The notes below the pieces were generated by a model. The model saw only the letters and a list, made by a program, of their open reading frames with translations, did not search any database and was not told the DNA's origin. The position numbers were made by a program, and so were the translations under genes. DNA of 64,000 nt, taken from contig NZ_VJYI01000001.1 in NCBI RefSeq assembly GCF_008065375.1, positions 1,364,001 through 1,428,000 of the forward strand, read 5' to 3'. The number at the start of each line of letters is the position of its first letter. Position 1 is the stretch's first letter. Positions 46,831 through 55,776 of the stretch are shown here, piece by piece. This DNA is from Nonomuraea sp. SYSU D8015. Its GTDB lineage: Bacteria > Actinomycetota > Actinomycetes > Streptosporangiales > Streptosporangiaceae.

Positions 46831-48182
46831 CGGGCCAGGACCTTGTCGGGGCCTCCCACGGCCGCCGGCAGCGCCTTGACGTAGGCCGCCGTCGCCTCCT
46901 CAGGGGTCTGCGCGCCCGTCGTGACCGCCTCCATGGCCTCCTGGATCTCGGTGGAGACCTTCGGGTACTCCTCGAAGGCGGGCCGGTAGTGGGTGACCGA
47001 GGCCAGGTCGGTCCAGAACTTGATGCTCGGGTTGCCCTCGGTGTACTTCGGGTCGGCGGCCACGTCCTTGCGGGCGGTCAGGTCGCCGGTGCCGACCGAG
47101 TACACCATCGAGTTCTCCTTGTTGGTGGCCACGGTGATGAAGTCGAACGCCTCCTGCTTGTTCTGGGTGTAGGCGCTCATCGCCATCACCCAGCCGCCCG
47201 ACATGCTGACCGCGCCCGGCGGCTCGCCGTTCTGGGTCGGCATGGGCGTCCAGCCGATCTTCTCGGTCCACTGAGGCCACGGCTTGGTGCCGGTCGCCTT
47301 CCAGGCGGAGGACGCCCAGGCGCCGTCGAGGGAGATGCCGAGCTCGGCCTGGGGGAACCACTCCAGGGTGATCTTGTCGCCGAGCTTGGCGTTGTGCGCG
47401 TCGGCCTGCTTGGGCCCGAGCTCCTCGCGGTAGATCGTGTTGATGAAGGTCAGGGCGTCGGTGAAGTTCTTGCCGCCGGCCACCCACTTCTTCTGCGTCT
47501 CGTCGTAGAGGGTGCCGCCGGGGGTGCCGTACAGGAGCATCTCGAAGCCCTGCATGGTCGACGCCTCGCCGTGGATCTTCGTGGAGTACATGGTGAACGG
47601 GATGACACCGGGGACCTTCTGCTTGATCGTACGGGCCGCCGTCAGCACGTCGTTCCAGGTCTTCGGCTCCCACGGGACGGGAAGTCCGGCCTTGGCGAAG
47701 ACGTCCTTCTGATACCACAGGCCGCGCGTGTCCGTGCTGACCGGGACGCCGTAGATCTTGCCGTCCGTGCCCTTGGCGGCCTGTTTGACGGAGTCGGGGA
47801 ACTGGGTGTTCCAGTCGGGCCACTTGGCCAGGTAGTCGTCGAGCGGGGCCAGCTTGCCGGCCGCGACGTCCGCGTTGACCTGGAACGTGTCGTGGTAGTA
47901 GAGATCGGGCGCCGAGTCGGGGGAGCGGTTGAGCAGCGCCAGTTTCGTGTAGTACGCCTCGTTGTTGCCCTGGACGGCGGTCAGCTTGACCTTGACGCCG
48001 GGGTGGGCGGCTTCGTACTGCTTCTTCGCGCCGGTGAGCATCTTCTCCAGATGCGGCCACGTCGGCTCCACCCTGTAGAGGACCTCGAGTTCCTTGCTGC
48101 CGGATGCGTCCTGCGCGGGGTCGGAGCCGCAGCCGGCGAGGGCTGTCAGCAGCAGGAGGGAACCGGCCAGCGTCCGTTTCAT
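46827..48182 (-). CDS. Sugar-binding lipoprotein of an ABC transporter
   Basis: This 451-residue extracellular solute-binding protein (family 1) has a lipoprotein signal, LLLLTALAGCGSD, with the lipidated Cys after LAG. The mature part has RVEPTWPHLEKMLTGAKKQY, DLYYHDTFQVNADVAAGKL and MSGGWVMAMSAYTQNKQEAF. Its sugar cannot be told. ATG at 48182 is preferred to GTG at 48185 because GGAGG then lies 5 nt away. It opens the operon and faces a ROK regulator across an 82-nt control region. Confidence 0.92.
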   Translation of the reverse strand: MKRTLAGSLLLLTALAGCGSDPAQDASGSKELEVLYRVEPTWPHLEKMLTGAKKQYEAAHPGVKVKLTAVQGNNEAYYTKLALLNRSPDSAPDLYYHDTFQVNADVAAGKLAPLDDYLAKWPDWNTQFPDSVKQAAKGTDGKIYGVPVSTDTRGLWYQKDVFAKAGLPVPWEPKTWNDVLTAARTIKQKVPGVIPFTMYSTKIHGEASTMQGFEMLLYGTPGGTLYDETQKKWVAGGKNFTDALTFINTIYREELGPKQADAHNAKLGDKITLEWFPQAELGISLDGAWASSAWKATGTKPWPQWTEKIGWTPMPTQNGEPPGAVSMSGGWVMAMSAYTQNKQEAFDFITVATNKENSMVYSVGTGDLTARKDVAADPKYTEGNPSIKFWTDLASVTHYRPAFEEYPKVSTEIQEAMEAVTTGAQTPEEATAAYVKALPAAVGGPDKVLAR

Positions 48183-48207
48183 CACGGCCTCCCCTTGTTA
48201 CCTTGAG

Positions 48208-48245
48208 TTGACTGGAAGGTAAATCTTTTTGATTTACTTAGTCAA
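48208..48245. promoter_or_regulatory. Nested palindrome with facing promoters between ABC operon and ROK gene
   Basis: GTAAATC (48219-48225) and GATTTAC (48231-48237) form a perfect inverted repeat around TTTTT. Outside it, TTGACT (48208-48213) and AGTCAA (48240-48245) are also inverted repeats. On the reverse strand, TTGACT with TACCTT 18 nt on makes a good promoter for the ABC operon. The + strand TTGACT could serve the ROK gene. A ROK dimer on the inner palindrome would block both. Confidence 0.65.
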
Positions 48246-48267
48246 TACTTTGTGTTGACATATTGAC

Positions 48268-49437
48268 ATGCAGCTCGGCGCGAACCTGCCCAAGATCGGC
48301 AGCTACAACCGGGCCGTGGTGCTGGAGACGATCCAGGCCTCCGACGGCATCAGCCGGGTGCAGATCGCCGCCCGCACCAGGCTCACCGCGCAGACCGTCT
48401 CCGTGATCGTGCGCAGGCTGCTGGAAGAGGGCCTCGTCGTCGAGGACGGGTCCGTGCCGTCGAGCGGCGGCAAGCCCAGGACGATCCTGCGCGTGGACCC
48501 CGGCGCCGGGTACGCGGTCGGCGTGCACTTCGACCCCCAGGAGATCTCCTGCGTGCTGGCCGACCTCGCGGGGCGGCCGGTCGCGCGCTCGCACCTCGCG
48601 GTACGGACCGCGCTGAGCCCCGAGGCGGTCATCCGGCAGATGGCCAGGGCGGCGCGGCGGATCCTGCGCGAGGCGGGCGTGCCGGACGGGAAGGTCCTCG
48701 GAGTGGGTCTGGCCTGCCCCGGCCCGCTGGACGGGGACGGGGTGATGGTGTCACCGCCGCGGCTGCCCGCCTGGGACCAGGTGCCGATCAAGCGGCTGCT
48801 GTGCGAGCACACGCGGTTCCCCGTGACCGTGGACAACGACGCCACCGCCGCGGCGATCGGTGAGCGGTGGGCCGGGACCGCGCGGACCACGCCCAGCTTC
48901 GCCTACCTGTATCTCGGGACCGGGATCGGGGGCGGGATCTTCCTGGACAACCAGGTCTACCGGGGGCGGTCGATGAACGCGGCCGAGTTCGGGCACATCA
49001 CCGTCGAGCCGGACGGGCCCGAGTGCTACTGCGGCAACCGCGGATGCGTGGAGGCGCTCTGCTGCCCGAGCGCCATCGAGGCGGCGCTGGGCGTCCCGCA
49101 TGCCGCGGCGTGCGCGGCGGCCGCCCGGGGCGAGCCCGCCGCGCGCGAGGTGATCGAACGGGTGGCGCGGCGGCTCGCCGACGCCGCCGTGAGCGTGGTG
49201 AACATGCTGGACATCGACCTGCTGGTGCTCGGCGGGCCCGCGCTCAGAGAGGTGGGGGAGATCTACCGGGAGGTGATCGCGCAGGCCGTGACGGACCGGG
49301 CGCTGGCCCGGCGGCTGCACGCGGTGCGGGTGGAGACCTCGCCGATCGCGGCCGACGCCGCCGCGATCGGCGCGGCCTCGCTGGTCTTCCACGCCACGTA
49401 CGCGCCCCGGCTGAGGACTACCCTTCTCGGCGGCTGA
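48268..49437 (+). CDS. ROK family transcriptional regulator
   Basis: This 389-residue sugar-responsive regulator has an N-terminal winged helix (SRVQIAARTRLTAQTVSVIV) and a ROK sugar-kinase-like domain. The ATP-loop-like LGTGIGGGIFLDNQVYRG and the zinc motif ECYCGNRGCVEAL are present. It likely represses the divergent ABC operon and itself until the imported sugar or its phosphate binds. The 3' end overlaps the convergent hydrolase gene by 20 nt. Confidence 0.92.
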   Translation: MQLGANLPKIGSYNRAVVLETIQASDGISRVQIAARTRLTAQTVSVIVRRLLEEGLVVEDGSVPSSGGKPRTILRVDPGAGYAVGVHFDPQEISCVLADLAGRPVARSHLAVRTALSPEAVIRQMARAARRILREAGVPDGKVLGVGLACPGPLDGDGVMVSPPRLPAWDQVPIKRLLCEHTRFPVTVDNDATAAAIGERWAGTARTTPSFAYLYLGTGIGGGIFLDNQVYRGRSMNAAEFGHITVEPDGPECYCGNRGCVEALCCPSAIEAALGVPHAAACAAAARGEPAAREVIERVARRLADAAVSVVNMLDIDLLVLGGPALREVGEIYREVIAQAVTDRALARRLHAVRVETSPIAADAAAIGAASLVFHATYAPRLRTTLLGG

Positions 49438-50227
49438 GCAGGGCGTGCAGCGCCGTGCCGAACTCGGCCGGAAGACGCAGGTAGCCCACGTAGTCGCCGG
49501 GCAGCTCCACGACCCCGACCCCCAGACGGCCCGCCACGGCTTGCGTGCAGGCGCGCATCAGCCCCTGGGTCTCCACGCCGCACGCCAGCACGAGCGGGGC
49601 GGAGGGCGGGACTGCCGGTACGTAGCGGCAGAACGAACGCTGTTCGTAGCGGAAGCTCGTCTCCAGATTGGCGGTCATCCTGGTCAGCATGTCGCGCAAC
49701 CAGGCGGGCAGGCCGGGGGTCGGCCCCGCCGGCGGCATCACGCCGGTTTCCTCGCCGAGCCTCCGCGCCGCCGGGCCGAGGCCCGCGCGCTCGCAGATCT
49801 CCACCGTCTCCTCCACCAGCGCCCGCCACCGGGCCGCGTCGGGGAGCAGCTCGAACGCGGGCGGCTCGTGCGCCACCAGGCGCCGGACCCGGCCGGGGTG
49901 GCGGGCCAGCAGGTCCAGGGCGATCAGGGCGCCCGAGTGGGTGGCGAACACGTCCGCCTGCTCGGCGCCGAGCGCGTCGAGCAGGCGCAGCGCGTCGCCG
50001 GCGTGCTCCTCGACGCGCTGCTCGGACGGCGGCCCGGCCAGCGGGCTGCGGGTGAAGCCGCGCCGGTCGTAGGTGACGACCGTGTGGCGACCGGGGAGCG
50101 CCTCGGCCAGCGGCCCGGCCATCCCCGCGTCGCTCCCGCCGCCGAGGATCGTCAGCAGGACCGGCCCTGAGCCGCGGACCTCGTAGTAGAGCTCCGCGCC
50201 GGGCACGGTGAGTCGTCCGGTGTCCAT
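49418..50227 (-). CDS. Alpha/beta-fold hydrolase with altered catalytic histidine region
   Basis: This 269-residue protein has the oxyanion loop ILGGGSDAGM, strand-turn VTYDRRGFTRSP and a nucleophile elbow ATHSGALIALD with Ser98. The expected C-terminal His motif (PGGHxGY in many relatives) reads PGDYVGYLRLP, so the catalytic His appears to be replaced. It may be inactive, or use another His. ATG at 50227 has GGAGA nearby. Its own promoter is not clear. Confidence 0.83.
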   Translation of the reverse strand: MDTGRLTVPGAELYYEVRGSGPVLLTILGGGSDAGMAGPLAEALPGRHTVVTYDRRGFTRSPLAGPPSEQRVEEHAGDALRLLDALGAEQADVFATHSGALIALDLLARHPGRVRRLVAHEPPAFELLPDAARWRALVEETVEICERAGLGPAARRLGEETGVMPPAGPTPGLPAWLRDMLTRMTANLETSFRYEQRSFCRYVPAVPPSAPLVLACGVETQGLMRACTQAVAGRLGVGVVELPGDYVGYLRLPAEFGTALHALLSRREG

Positions 50228-50404
50228 GATCTCCTTTCCGGGAGACGCAGACCGGCAACTCTAGACCGCCTGCCCCGACCGGCCAAGCGGCCGTGGCGGG
50301 TTCACGACAAGTCGGGATCTGGCCACACCGACCTCATGGACACGGCAGATCCGGATGACTAGGAATTCGGTATTCGTGCTTGCCGATTCTCGGGAGGTCC
50401 TCCC

Positions 50405-53400
50405 ATGCCGCGTGGATTAGGGCGGCGGGCGGCGGCGATGGCCGGCGCCCTGGCCATGGCCGCCGCGCTGCTCGCGGTCCCGGGCGCGTACGCGTCGGCG
50501 GCGGCCGGTCTCTGGCCGCCCGTGACGCTCACGGGCGCCGCGGCCGGTGACGAGATCACGCTGATCACCGGTGACCGGGTGCGGGTACGGGCCGTGGACG
50601 GCGAGCACAGCGCCGTGACGGTCACGCCGGCGCCGCGGGCCGGCGGATCCGTGCCGACGTTCCAGGTGCTGGAGGCGGAGGGCGAGGTGACCGTCATCCC
50701 CGGCGACGTGGCCGCCCTGGTGCCCGAGCGGCTCGACACCGCCCTGTTCAACGTGACGGAGCTGGCCGAGCAGGGCTACGGCGCCACCATCCCGCTGATC
50801 CTCACCTACGCGGGCGCCACGGCCAAGGCCGCCATCCCGGCCGTGCGGAAGGTCCGCACGCTCGAGAGCATCGGCGGCGCCGGCGTGACCGTGGCCGCGG
50901 CGGACGCTCCCCAGCTCGGCGCCGAGCTGGCGAAGCTGGCCTCCCCGCGGGCCCGCGCCGCCGGGCCGCTGGCGGGCGTGTCGAAGATCTGGCTCGACCG
51001 CAGGATCAAGCCGGTGCTGGAGCACAGCGTGCCGCGGATAGGCGCTCCCGAGGCATGGGCCGCCGGGTACGACGGCACGGGCACGACCGTGGCCGTGCTC
51101 GACACCGGCGTGGACGCCGCACACCCCGACCTCGCCGGCCGGGTCGCCGACCGGCGCGACTTCGTCGCCGAGCCCGCCCCGGGCGACCCCCACGGCCACG
51201 GCACCCACGTCGCGAGCACCGTGGCGGGCGCCAAGGGCGTCGCCCCGGGGGCGAAGCTGCTCGACGGCCGCGTGCTGGCCGCCGACGGTCACGGCCAGGC
51301 GTCCTGGATCATCGACGCCATGGAATGGGCGGCCGGCGACAAGCACGCCGACGTCGTCAACCTGAGCCTCAGCGCCTCCGGGACGGGCGGCCCGCTCACC
51401 GACGCGGTGTCGCGGCTGACCGAGCAGTACGGCACGCTGTTCGTCGTGGCGGCCGGCAACGACGGTTGCGACCGGTGCGTGGGCACCCCCGGCGACGCCC
51501 CCGAGGCGCTGACCGTCGGCGCCGTCGACAGGGACGAGCGGCTGGCGGGGTTCTCCAGCCGCGGCCCGATCGCCGCCGACGAGAGCGTCAAGCCCGACGT
51601 CACCGCGCCCGGCGTGGAGATCACCGCCGCGCGGACAGGCGGCGGCCACGTCGCGATGTCCGGCACCTCCATGGCCACCCCGCACGTCGCCGGCGCGGCC
51701 GCGCTGCTGCGCCAGGCCCGCCCCGGCCTGACCGGTGGCGAGCTGAAAGCCCTGCTCATGGCCACCGCCGAGCCGGGCCGGGACATCCCGGTCGACGCGC
51801 AGGGCGCGGGCCGCGTGAACGTGGCCGCCGCGCTCAAGGGCTCGGTCACGGCCTCGCTCGGCTCGGCCCACTTCGGCCGGATCCAGCCGGGTGAGCGCAA
51901 GAGCGTCACCGTGACGTACCGCAACCACGGCCAGGCCCCTGCCCAGCTCGACCTGACGGCCGGCGGCGCGTTCACCGTCGAGCCCGCCAAGCTCACCGTG
52001 CCCGCGTCCGGGACCGCCCAGGCCGAGGTCACGCTCGAGGCCGCCACGCCGGGCCGGCTGCGCCAGGAGCTGACGGCCGCCGTCGCGGGCGGCGCCCCCG
52101 TGCGGACCCTGCTGACCGGCACCGTCGAGGAGAAGCGCGTCGAGCTGCGGGTCCGCGGCATCGCCAGGGACGGCCGCACCGCCCGCGGCGGCTTCACCGT
52201 GCTCAACCTCGACGAGGGCACCCTCGTCGGCCGCGTGCTCCCCGGCGACCCGTCCCGGCCGTGCACCGAGCAGAAGTACGGCTCCGGCACCTGCCTGCTC
52301 GTCAAGCCCGGCATCTACTCCGTGCTCGGCCACGTCTTCACCATGCCCGCCACCCAGGACAGCACCGCCGCAGGCAAGCCGCTCAACGAGAGCCTCCTCG
52401 GCGACCCCGAAATGGAGATCACCGAGAACACCGAGGTCGTGCTGGACGCCCGCAAGGCCGTCGAGGTCGAGATCGAGACCCCCGACCACAGGACCAAGCG
52501 GAACACCGGCGCCGCGGCCGCGCTCATGTGGTACCGCTCGGGCGGGCAGGGCGCCGCACTCCGCGGCGGCACCACGATCTCGCCCGGCGCGCAGATCGAG
52601 GAGCGGCTGTTCGTCCAGCCCACCAGGAAGGTCACCAAGGGCGCGTTCGTCGTCGCCACCCGCTGGCGGCTGAAGGCCCCCGAGATCGCCCTCCGCATCC
52701 CGGGCCTGGCGCTGGACCCCCAGTACGTCGACCCCGTCCAGTTCAGCGACTTCTCCGGCGAGTACCCTCGCCTGGACGGCACCCGGCTGCTCATGGCCGT
52801 GGACGCCGGCCGGGGCGGCGCCGAGGAGATCAAGGCCCGCGACCTGCGCGGCAAGCTGGCCGTCATCCGCCGCACCGACGGCGTGCCGGTCTCCGCCCAG
52901 TCGAACGCGGCCGCGGCCGCCGGAGCCGCGATGGTGGCCGTCTACAGCGACCGGCCCGGCGCCGACGTCACCACCGGCGGCAACCGGGTCAAGCTCGCCG
53001 TCCCGACCGTGCGGCTCACCCACGAGGAGGGGCTGAAGCTGGTGGAGCGGCTGCGCCGCCTGCCGGTGCCGGTCCTGGCCGAGGGCGAGGCCGCCAGCCC
53101 GTACGTGTACGACCTCTACCTGCGCGAGCGGGGCCGGGTACGCGACTCGCTCAGGTACGTGATCCGCTCCCGGTCGCTGGCCAGGATCGAGACCGGCTAC
53201 CACAGCCAGCTCGCGGGCGACGTCACCGTGAACGAGGCCCGCTTCGCCTTCGAGCCGTGGGACACCGTCTCGATCTCCACGAACCACCCCATGGCCGCCG
53301 TGCCGCGCACCCGCGTGGACTACGTCACCCCCGACCCGGAGGTGCGGTGGAACACCTCGGCCATCAGCCCCGAGCGGGCCTACAACAACATGTGGCCGCA

Positions 53401-54139
53401 CCCGGACACGCCCCGCCTCTCGCTGTCCTCGCCCGAGTTCAGGGCCTACCGGGCGGGGGAGCGGGTCGGCCGCACGATGTTCGAGCAGCCGCTGCTGCCC
53501 GGCGTCAACCCGCGCAACCCGCTGCGCAGGGAGGGCGACCGGCTGCGGATCTCGATGCAGGGCTTCGTGGACGCCGGCGGCAACTACGGCGAGGCCTACA
53601 CCAGCCCCTTCGAGCGCGGGCTGAAGACCGCCTTCCGGCTCTACCGGGGCGACACGCTGCTGTGGCAGACGAACCACCTGCCCTCGGGGACGGGGACGCT
53701 GCCTCCGGAGCGGTCGGAGTACCGGATCGAGTACGACGTCGCCAACGAGGCCGAATGGGCCAGGATGTCCACCCGCACCCGGGCCGTCTGGACGTTCTCC
53801 TCCGAGCGCACCGAGTCCGCCACGGTGATCCCGCTGCTGCTGGCCGCGTTCGACGCGAAGGTGGACCTGAGGAACCGGGCCGGGTCCCGCACCCTGGGCC
53901 TGAGGCTGTACCACCAGGAAGGCGCCGAGCAGCGCGCCGTCCGGGACGTCTCCCTGGAGGTGTCGTACGACGACGGCGCCACGTGGAAGCCCGCCCGCCT
54001 CCGTGAGAGGGGCGAGCGGGCCTACGAGACGACCCTCGACCGGGCGAGGTCCGGCTTCGTCTCCCTGCGGCTCAGGGCCTCCGACGTCGACGGCGACACG
54101 CTGTCGCAGGAGGTGATCCGCGCCTACGCCGTGCGCTGA
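50405..54139 (+). CDS. Secreted S8 family (subtilisin-like) serine protease
   Basis: This 1244-residue secreted protease has a signal peptide (about 1-33), an N-terminal propeptide region (to about 205), and a peptidase S8 domain with Asp233 (AVLDTGVDAAHPD), His265 (HGHGTHVAST), Asn352 (AAGNDG) and Ser422 (SGTSMATPHVAGAAALL). A fibronectin-like domain follows (about 490-575), then a long beta-rich tail with an insertion that resembles a PA domain (about 800-880). No cell-wall anchor is seen. The ATG has GGGAGG 7 nt upstream. Confidence 0.95.
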   Translation: MPRGLGRRAAAMAGALAMAAALLAVPGAYASAAAGLWPPVTLTGAAAGDEITLITGDRVRVRAVDGEHSAVTVTPAPRAGGSVPTFQVLEAEGEVTVIPGDVAALVPERLDTALFNVTELAEQGYGATIPLILTYAGATAKAAIPAVRKVRTLESIGGAGVTVAAADAPQLGAELAKLASPRARAAGPLAGVSKIWLDRRIKPVLEHSVPRIGAPEAWAAGYDGTGTTVAVLDTGVDAAHPDLAGRVADRRDFVAEPAPGDPHGHGTHVASTVAGAKGVAPGAKLLDGRVLAADGHGQASWIIDAMEWAAGDKHADVVNLSLSASGTGGPLTDAVSRLTEQYGTLFVVAAGNDGCDRCVGTPGDAPEALTVGAVDRDERLAGFSSRGPIAADESVKPDVTAPGVEITAARTGGGHVAMSGTSMATPHVAGAAALLRQARPGLTGGELKALLMATAEPGRDIPVDAQGAGRVNVAAALKGSVTASLGSAHFGRIQPGERKSVTVTYRNHGQAPAQLDLTAGGAFTVEPAKLTVPASGTAQAEVTLEAATPGRLRQELTAAVAGGAPVRTLLTGTVEEKRVELRVRGIARDGRTARGGFTVLNLDEGTLVGRVLPGDPSRPCTEQKYGSGTCLLVKPGIYSVLGHVFTMPATQDSTAAGKPLNESLLGDPEMEITENTEVVLDARKAVEVEIETPDHRTKRNTGAAAALMWYRSGGQGAALRGGTTISPGAQIEERLFVQPTRKVTKGAFVVATRWRLKAPEIALRIPGLALDPQYVDPVQFSDFSGEYPRLDGTRLLMAVDAGRGGAEEIKARDLRGKLAVIRRTDGVPVSAQSNAAAAAGAAMVAVYSDRPGADVTTGGNRVKLAVPTVRLTHEEGLKLVERLRRLPVPVLAEGEAASPYVYDLYLRERGRVRDSLRYVIRSRSLARIETGYHSQLAGDVTVNEARFAFEPWDTVSISTNHPMAAVPRTRVDYVTPDPEVRWNTSAISPERAYNNMWPHPDTPRLSLSSPEFRAYRAGERVGRTMFEQPLLPGVNPRNPLRREGDRLRISMQGFVDAGGNYGEAYTSPFERGLKTAFRLYRGDTLLWQTNHLPSGTGTLPPERSEYRIEYDVANEAEWARMSTRTRAVWTFSSERTESATVIPLLLAAFDAKVDLRNRAGSRTLGLRLYHQEGAEQRAVRDVSLEVSYDDGATWKPARLRERGERAYETTLDRARSGFVSLRLRASDVDGDTLSQEVIRAYAVR

Positions 54140-54146
54140 CCGCGGG

Positions 54147-54812
54147 CTACCTGTTCACCAGCCAGGCGGTCTCGGCGTAGATCGACGGGGCGGGCTCGGG
54201 GTCGGCGGCCCGGGTGAGCATGGCCTGGGCGACGCCGGCCTTGAGCAGGGCCGCCAGGCGGACGACCGGGACCAGGGTCAGGGCGAACGCCAGGCCTGCG
54301 GCGGTGTTGACGACGACGAAGGCCAGGTCGTTGTCGGGGAGGCCGAGCCACTCGGGCCAGCCCAGCTCGACGCCGGGGATGCGGGCGATGATCCACCCGT
54401 AGAGGGGGAAGGTCAGGCCGGCGACGGCGCCCGCCCACCACACCGTGGTGAGCACGAAGGAGAGCAGGGCGAACGGGAACGCGACGATCCCGTGCAGCAG
54501 GTCCAGCCAGGCCTGGCCGTTGAGGATCGGATTCATCAGGCGGCGGAACCAGCCGGCGCCGGCCGGGGCGGGCGCGTAGCGGGGGCGGGCGACGGGGTGA
54601 CCGAGCACGCCGGGCAGCGCGACGCGTTCGACGTCGGCGAGATTCCTGGTCAGAGCGGCGGTCGCCGCCAGGACCGGCAGGCCGACGAACGCGACGGCGG
54701 CGCCCAGGCCGGCGGAGACGCCGACGACGACGATGGAGAAGGACATGACGGCCATCGGCAGGCCGAGCAGGACGTAGCGGGTGTCGGTGAGGAGGCGCTG
54801 GAGGGTTCTCAT
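54147..54812 (-). CDS. Stand-alone sensor-domain membrane protein
   Basis: This 221-residue protein has four predicted transmembrane helices: two near the N-terminus (LLGLPMAVMSFSIVVVGVSA; AVAFVGLPVLAATAAL) and two after residue 95. The order and the ADVERVALPGVLG linker match the putative sensor domain normally joined to actinobacterial histidine kinases (PF13796-like). No kinase part is encoded. ATG at 54812 fits the domain start but has no strong ribosome site; longer starts exist to 54896. Confidence 0.72.
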   Translation of the reverse strand: MRTLQRLLTDTRYVLLGLPMAVMSFSIVVVGVSAGLGAAVAFVGLPVLAATAALTRNLADVERVALPGVLGHPVARPRYAPAPAGAGWFRRLMNPILNGQAWLDLLHGIVAFPFALLSFVLTTVWWAGAVAGLTFPLYGWIIARIPGVELGWPEWLGLPDNDLAFVVVNTAAGLAFALTLVPVVRLAALLKAGVAQAMLTRAADPEPAPSIYAETAWLVNR

Positions 54813-54977
54813 GCCGGAAACGCTACGAGCCGGCCACTCGCCGATCGATCCTGCTCGCGGCCCTATGGAAGGTAGGGCGCTCCCTACCCTGCTCATGGCC
54901 TCGCTCCACGAGGCGGGCTCGGTCGCCCCATGCCGCCGCCTTCCCCCGTCGCTCCTCCTCCAGGCGACGGCACTCCC

Positions 54978-55751
54978 TCACCGGAAGCCGCGGTCGGCGC
55001 GGTCCCGGCGGAAGGCGTCCAGCCGGTCGAAGTCCAGATCGTGGACGGAGACGGGGTCGTCGGTGGCGGTGAAGAAGCCCGCGCGTGTCTCCGGGCAGGG
55101 GTTGGCCAGGCCCGTGACGCCCGCGCACGGGTGGCCGTGGTAGGTGGTGTCGTGGTGCCAGTCGCTCACGGCCACGTACGTCATGAACTCGTACGCCCGG
55201 GCCACGGTCATGTGCTGCCACAGCTCGCGCGCCGGGGCGGGGCCGTCCCAGCGCGTCACGGAGAAGGCGGGCACGAGCACCGCGTCCAGGCCGTCGCGCC
55301 CCGCCAGGCTCGCGGAATACCACAGGTCCGCGCAGAGCAGCACGTGCAGGCGGCGGCCGTGCAGTTCGAAGCCCTCGCCCGGCAGTCCTGGGACGATGCC
55401 GGAGCGCAGCTCCAGGCCGTAGGGGTGGGCCTTGGCGTACTCGGTCAGCAGCGTGCCGCCCGCGTCGAACACCGCGCCCCTGTTGACGGCACCAATGACA
55501 GCACCGTCGGCAGCACCATTGACGGGGCCGTCGTAGTGCGACCCGCCGACGACCGCCATCCCGGCGCCCGTGGCCAGGTCGCGCACCCGGCGGAGGTAGT
55601 CGGAGCGCGGCAGGCTTGCGCCGGCCAGCTCGGGCAGGAGGATCACGTCGCCGGTCCGGCCGGTGACGAGCCGCTCGATGGCGTCGAAGTTGGCGTGGCC
55701 GTCGGGGGACCAGTGCGGGGGCTGAGCCAGGAGGATCTTCACATCCTCCAT
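54978..55751 (-). CDS. Carbon-nitrogen hydrolase (nitrilase superfamily)
   Basis: This 257-residue nitrilase-fold amidase has a complete catalytic triad: Glu41 (LLPELAGA), Lys107 (EYAKAHPYG) and Cys140 (LLCADLWY). It may hydrolyse an amide such as a carbamoyl or glutamyl side group; the substrate is unknown. It lies 25 nt downstream of the serine hydrolase of the anmK operon, so it is probably co-transcribed. ATG at 55751 is used; a GTG at 55742 is also in frame. Confidence 0.87.
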   Translation of the reverse strand: MEDVKILLAQPPHWSPDGHANFDAIERLVTGRTGDVILLPELAGASLPRSDYLRRVRDLATGAGMAVVGGSHYDGPVNGAADGAVIGAVNRGAVFDAGGTLLTEYAKAHPYGLELRSGIVPGLPGEGFELHGRRLHVLLCADLWYSASLAGRDGLDAVLVPAFSVTRWDGPAPARELWQHMTVARAYEFMTYVAVSDWHHDTTYHGHPCAGVTGLANPCPETRAGFFTATDDPVSVHDLDFDRLDAFRRDRADRGFR

Positions 55752-55776
55752 CGTGGACCGACAGGTCAAGCGGCGT

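Noticed and set aside
54147..54896. Longer N-terminus (28 extra residues) for the sensor-domain protein
   Set aside because: The extra part is not hydrophobic or family-like; the domain begins with MRTLQRLLTD at 54812.
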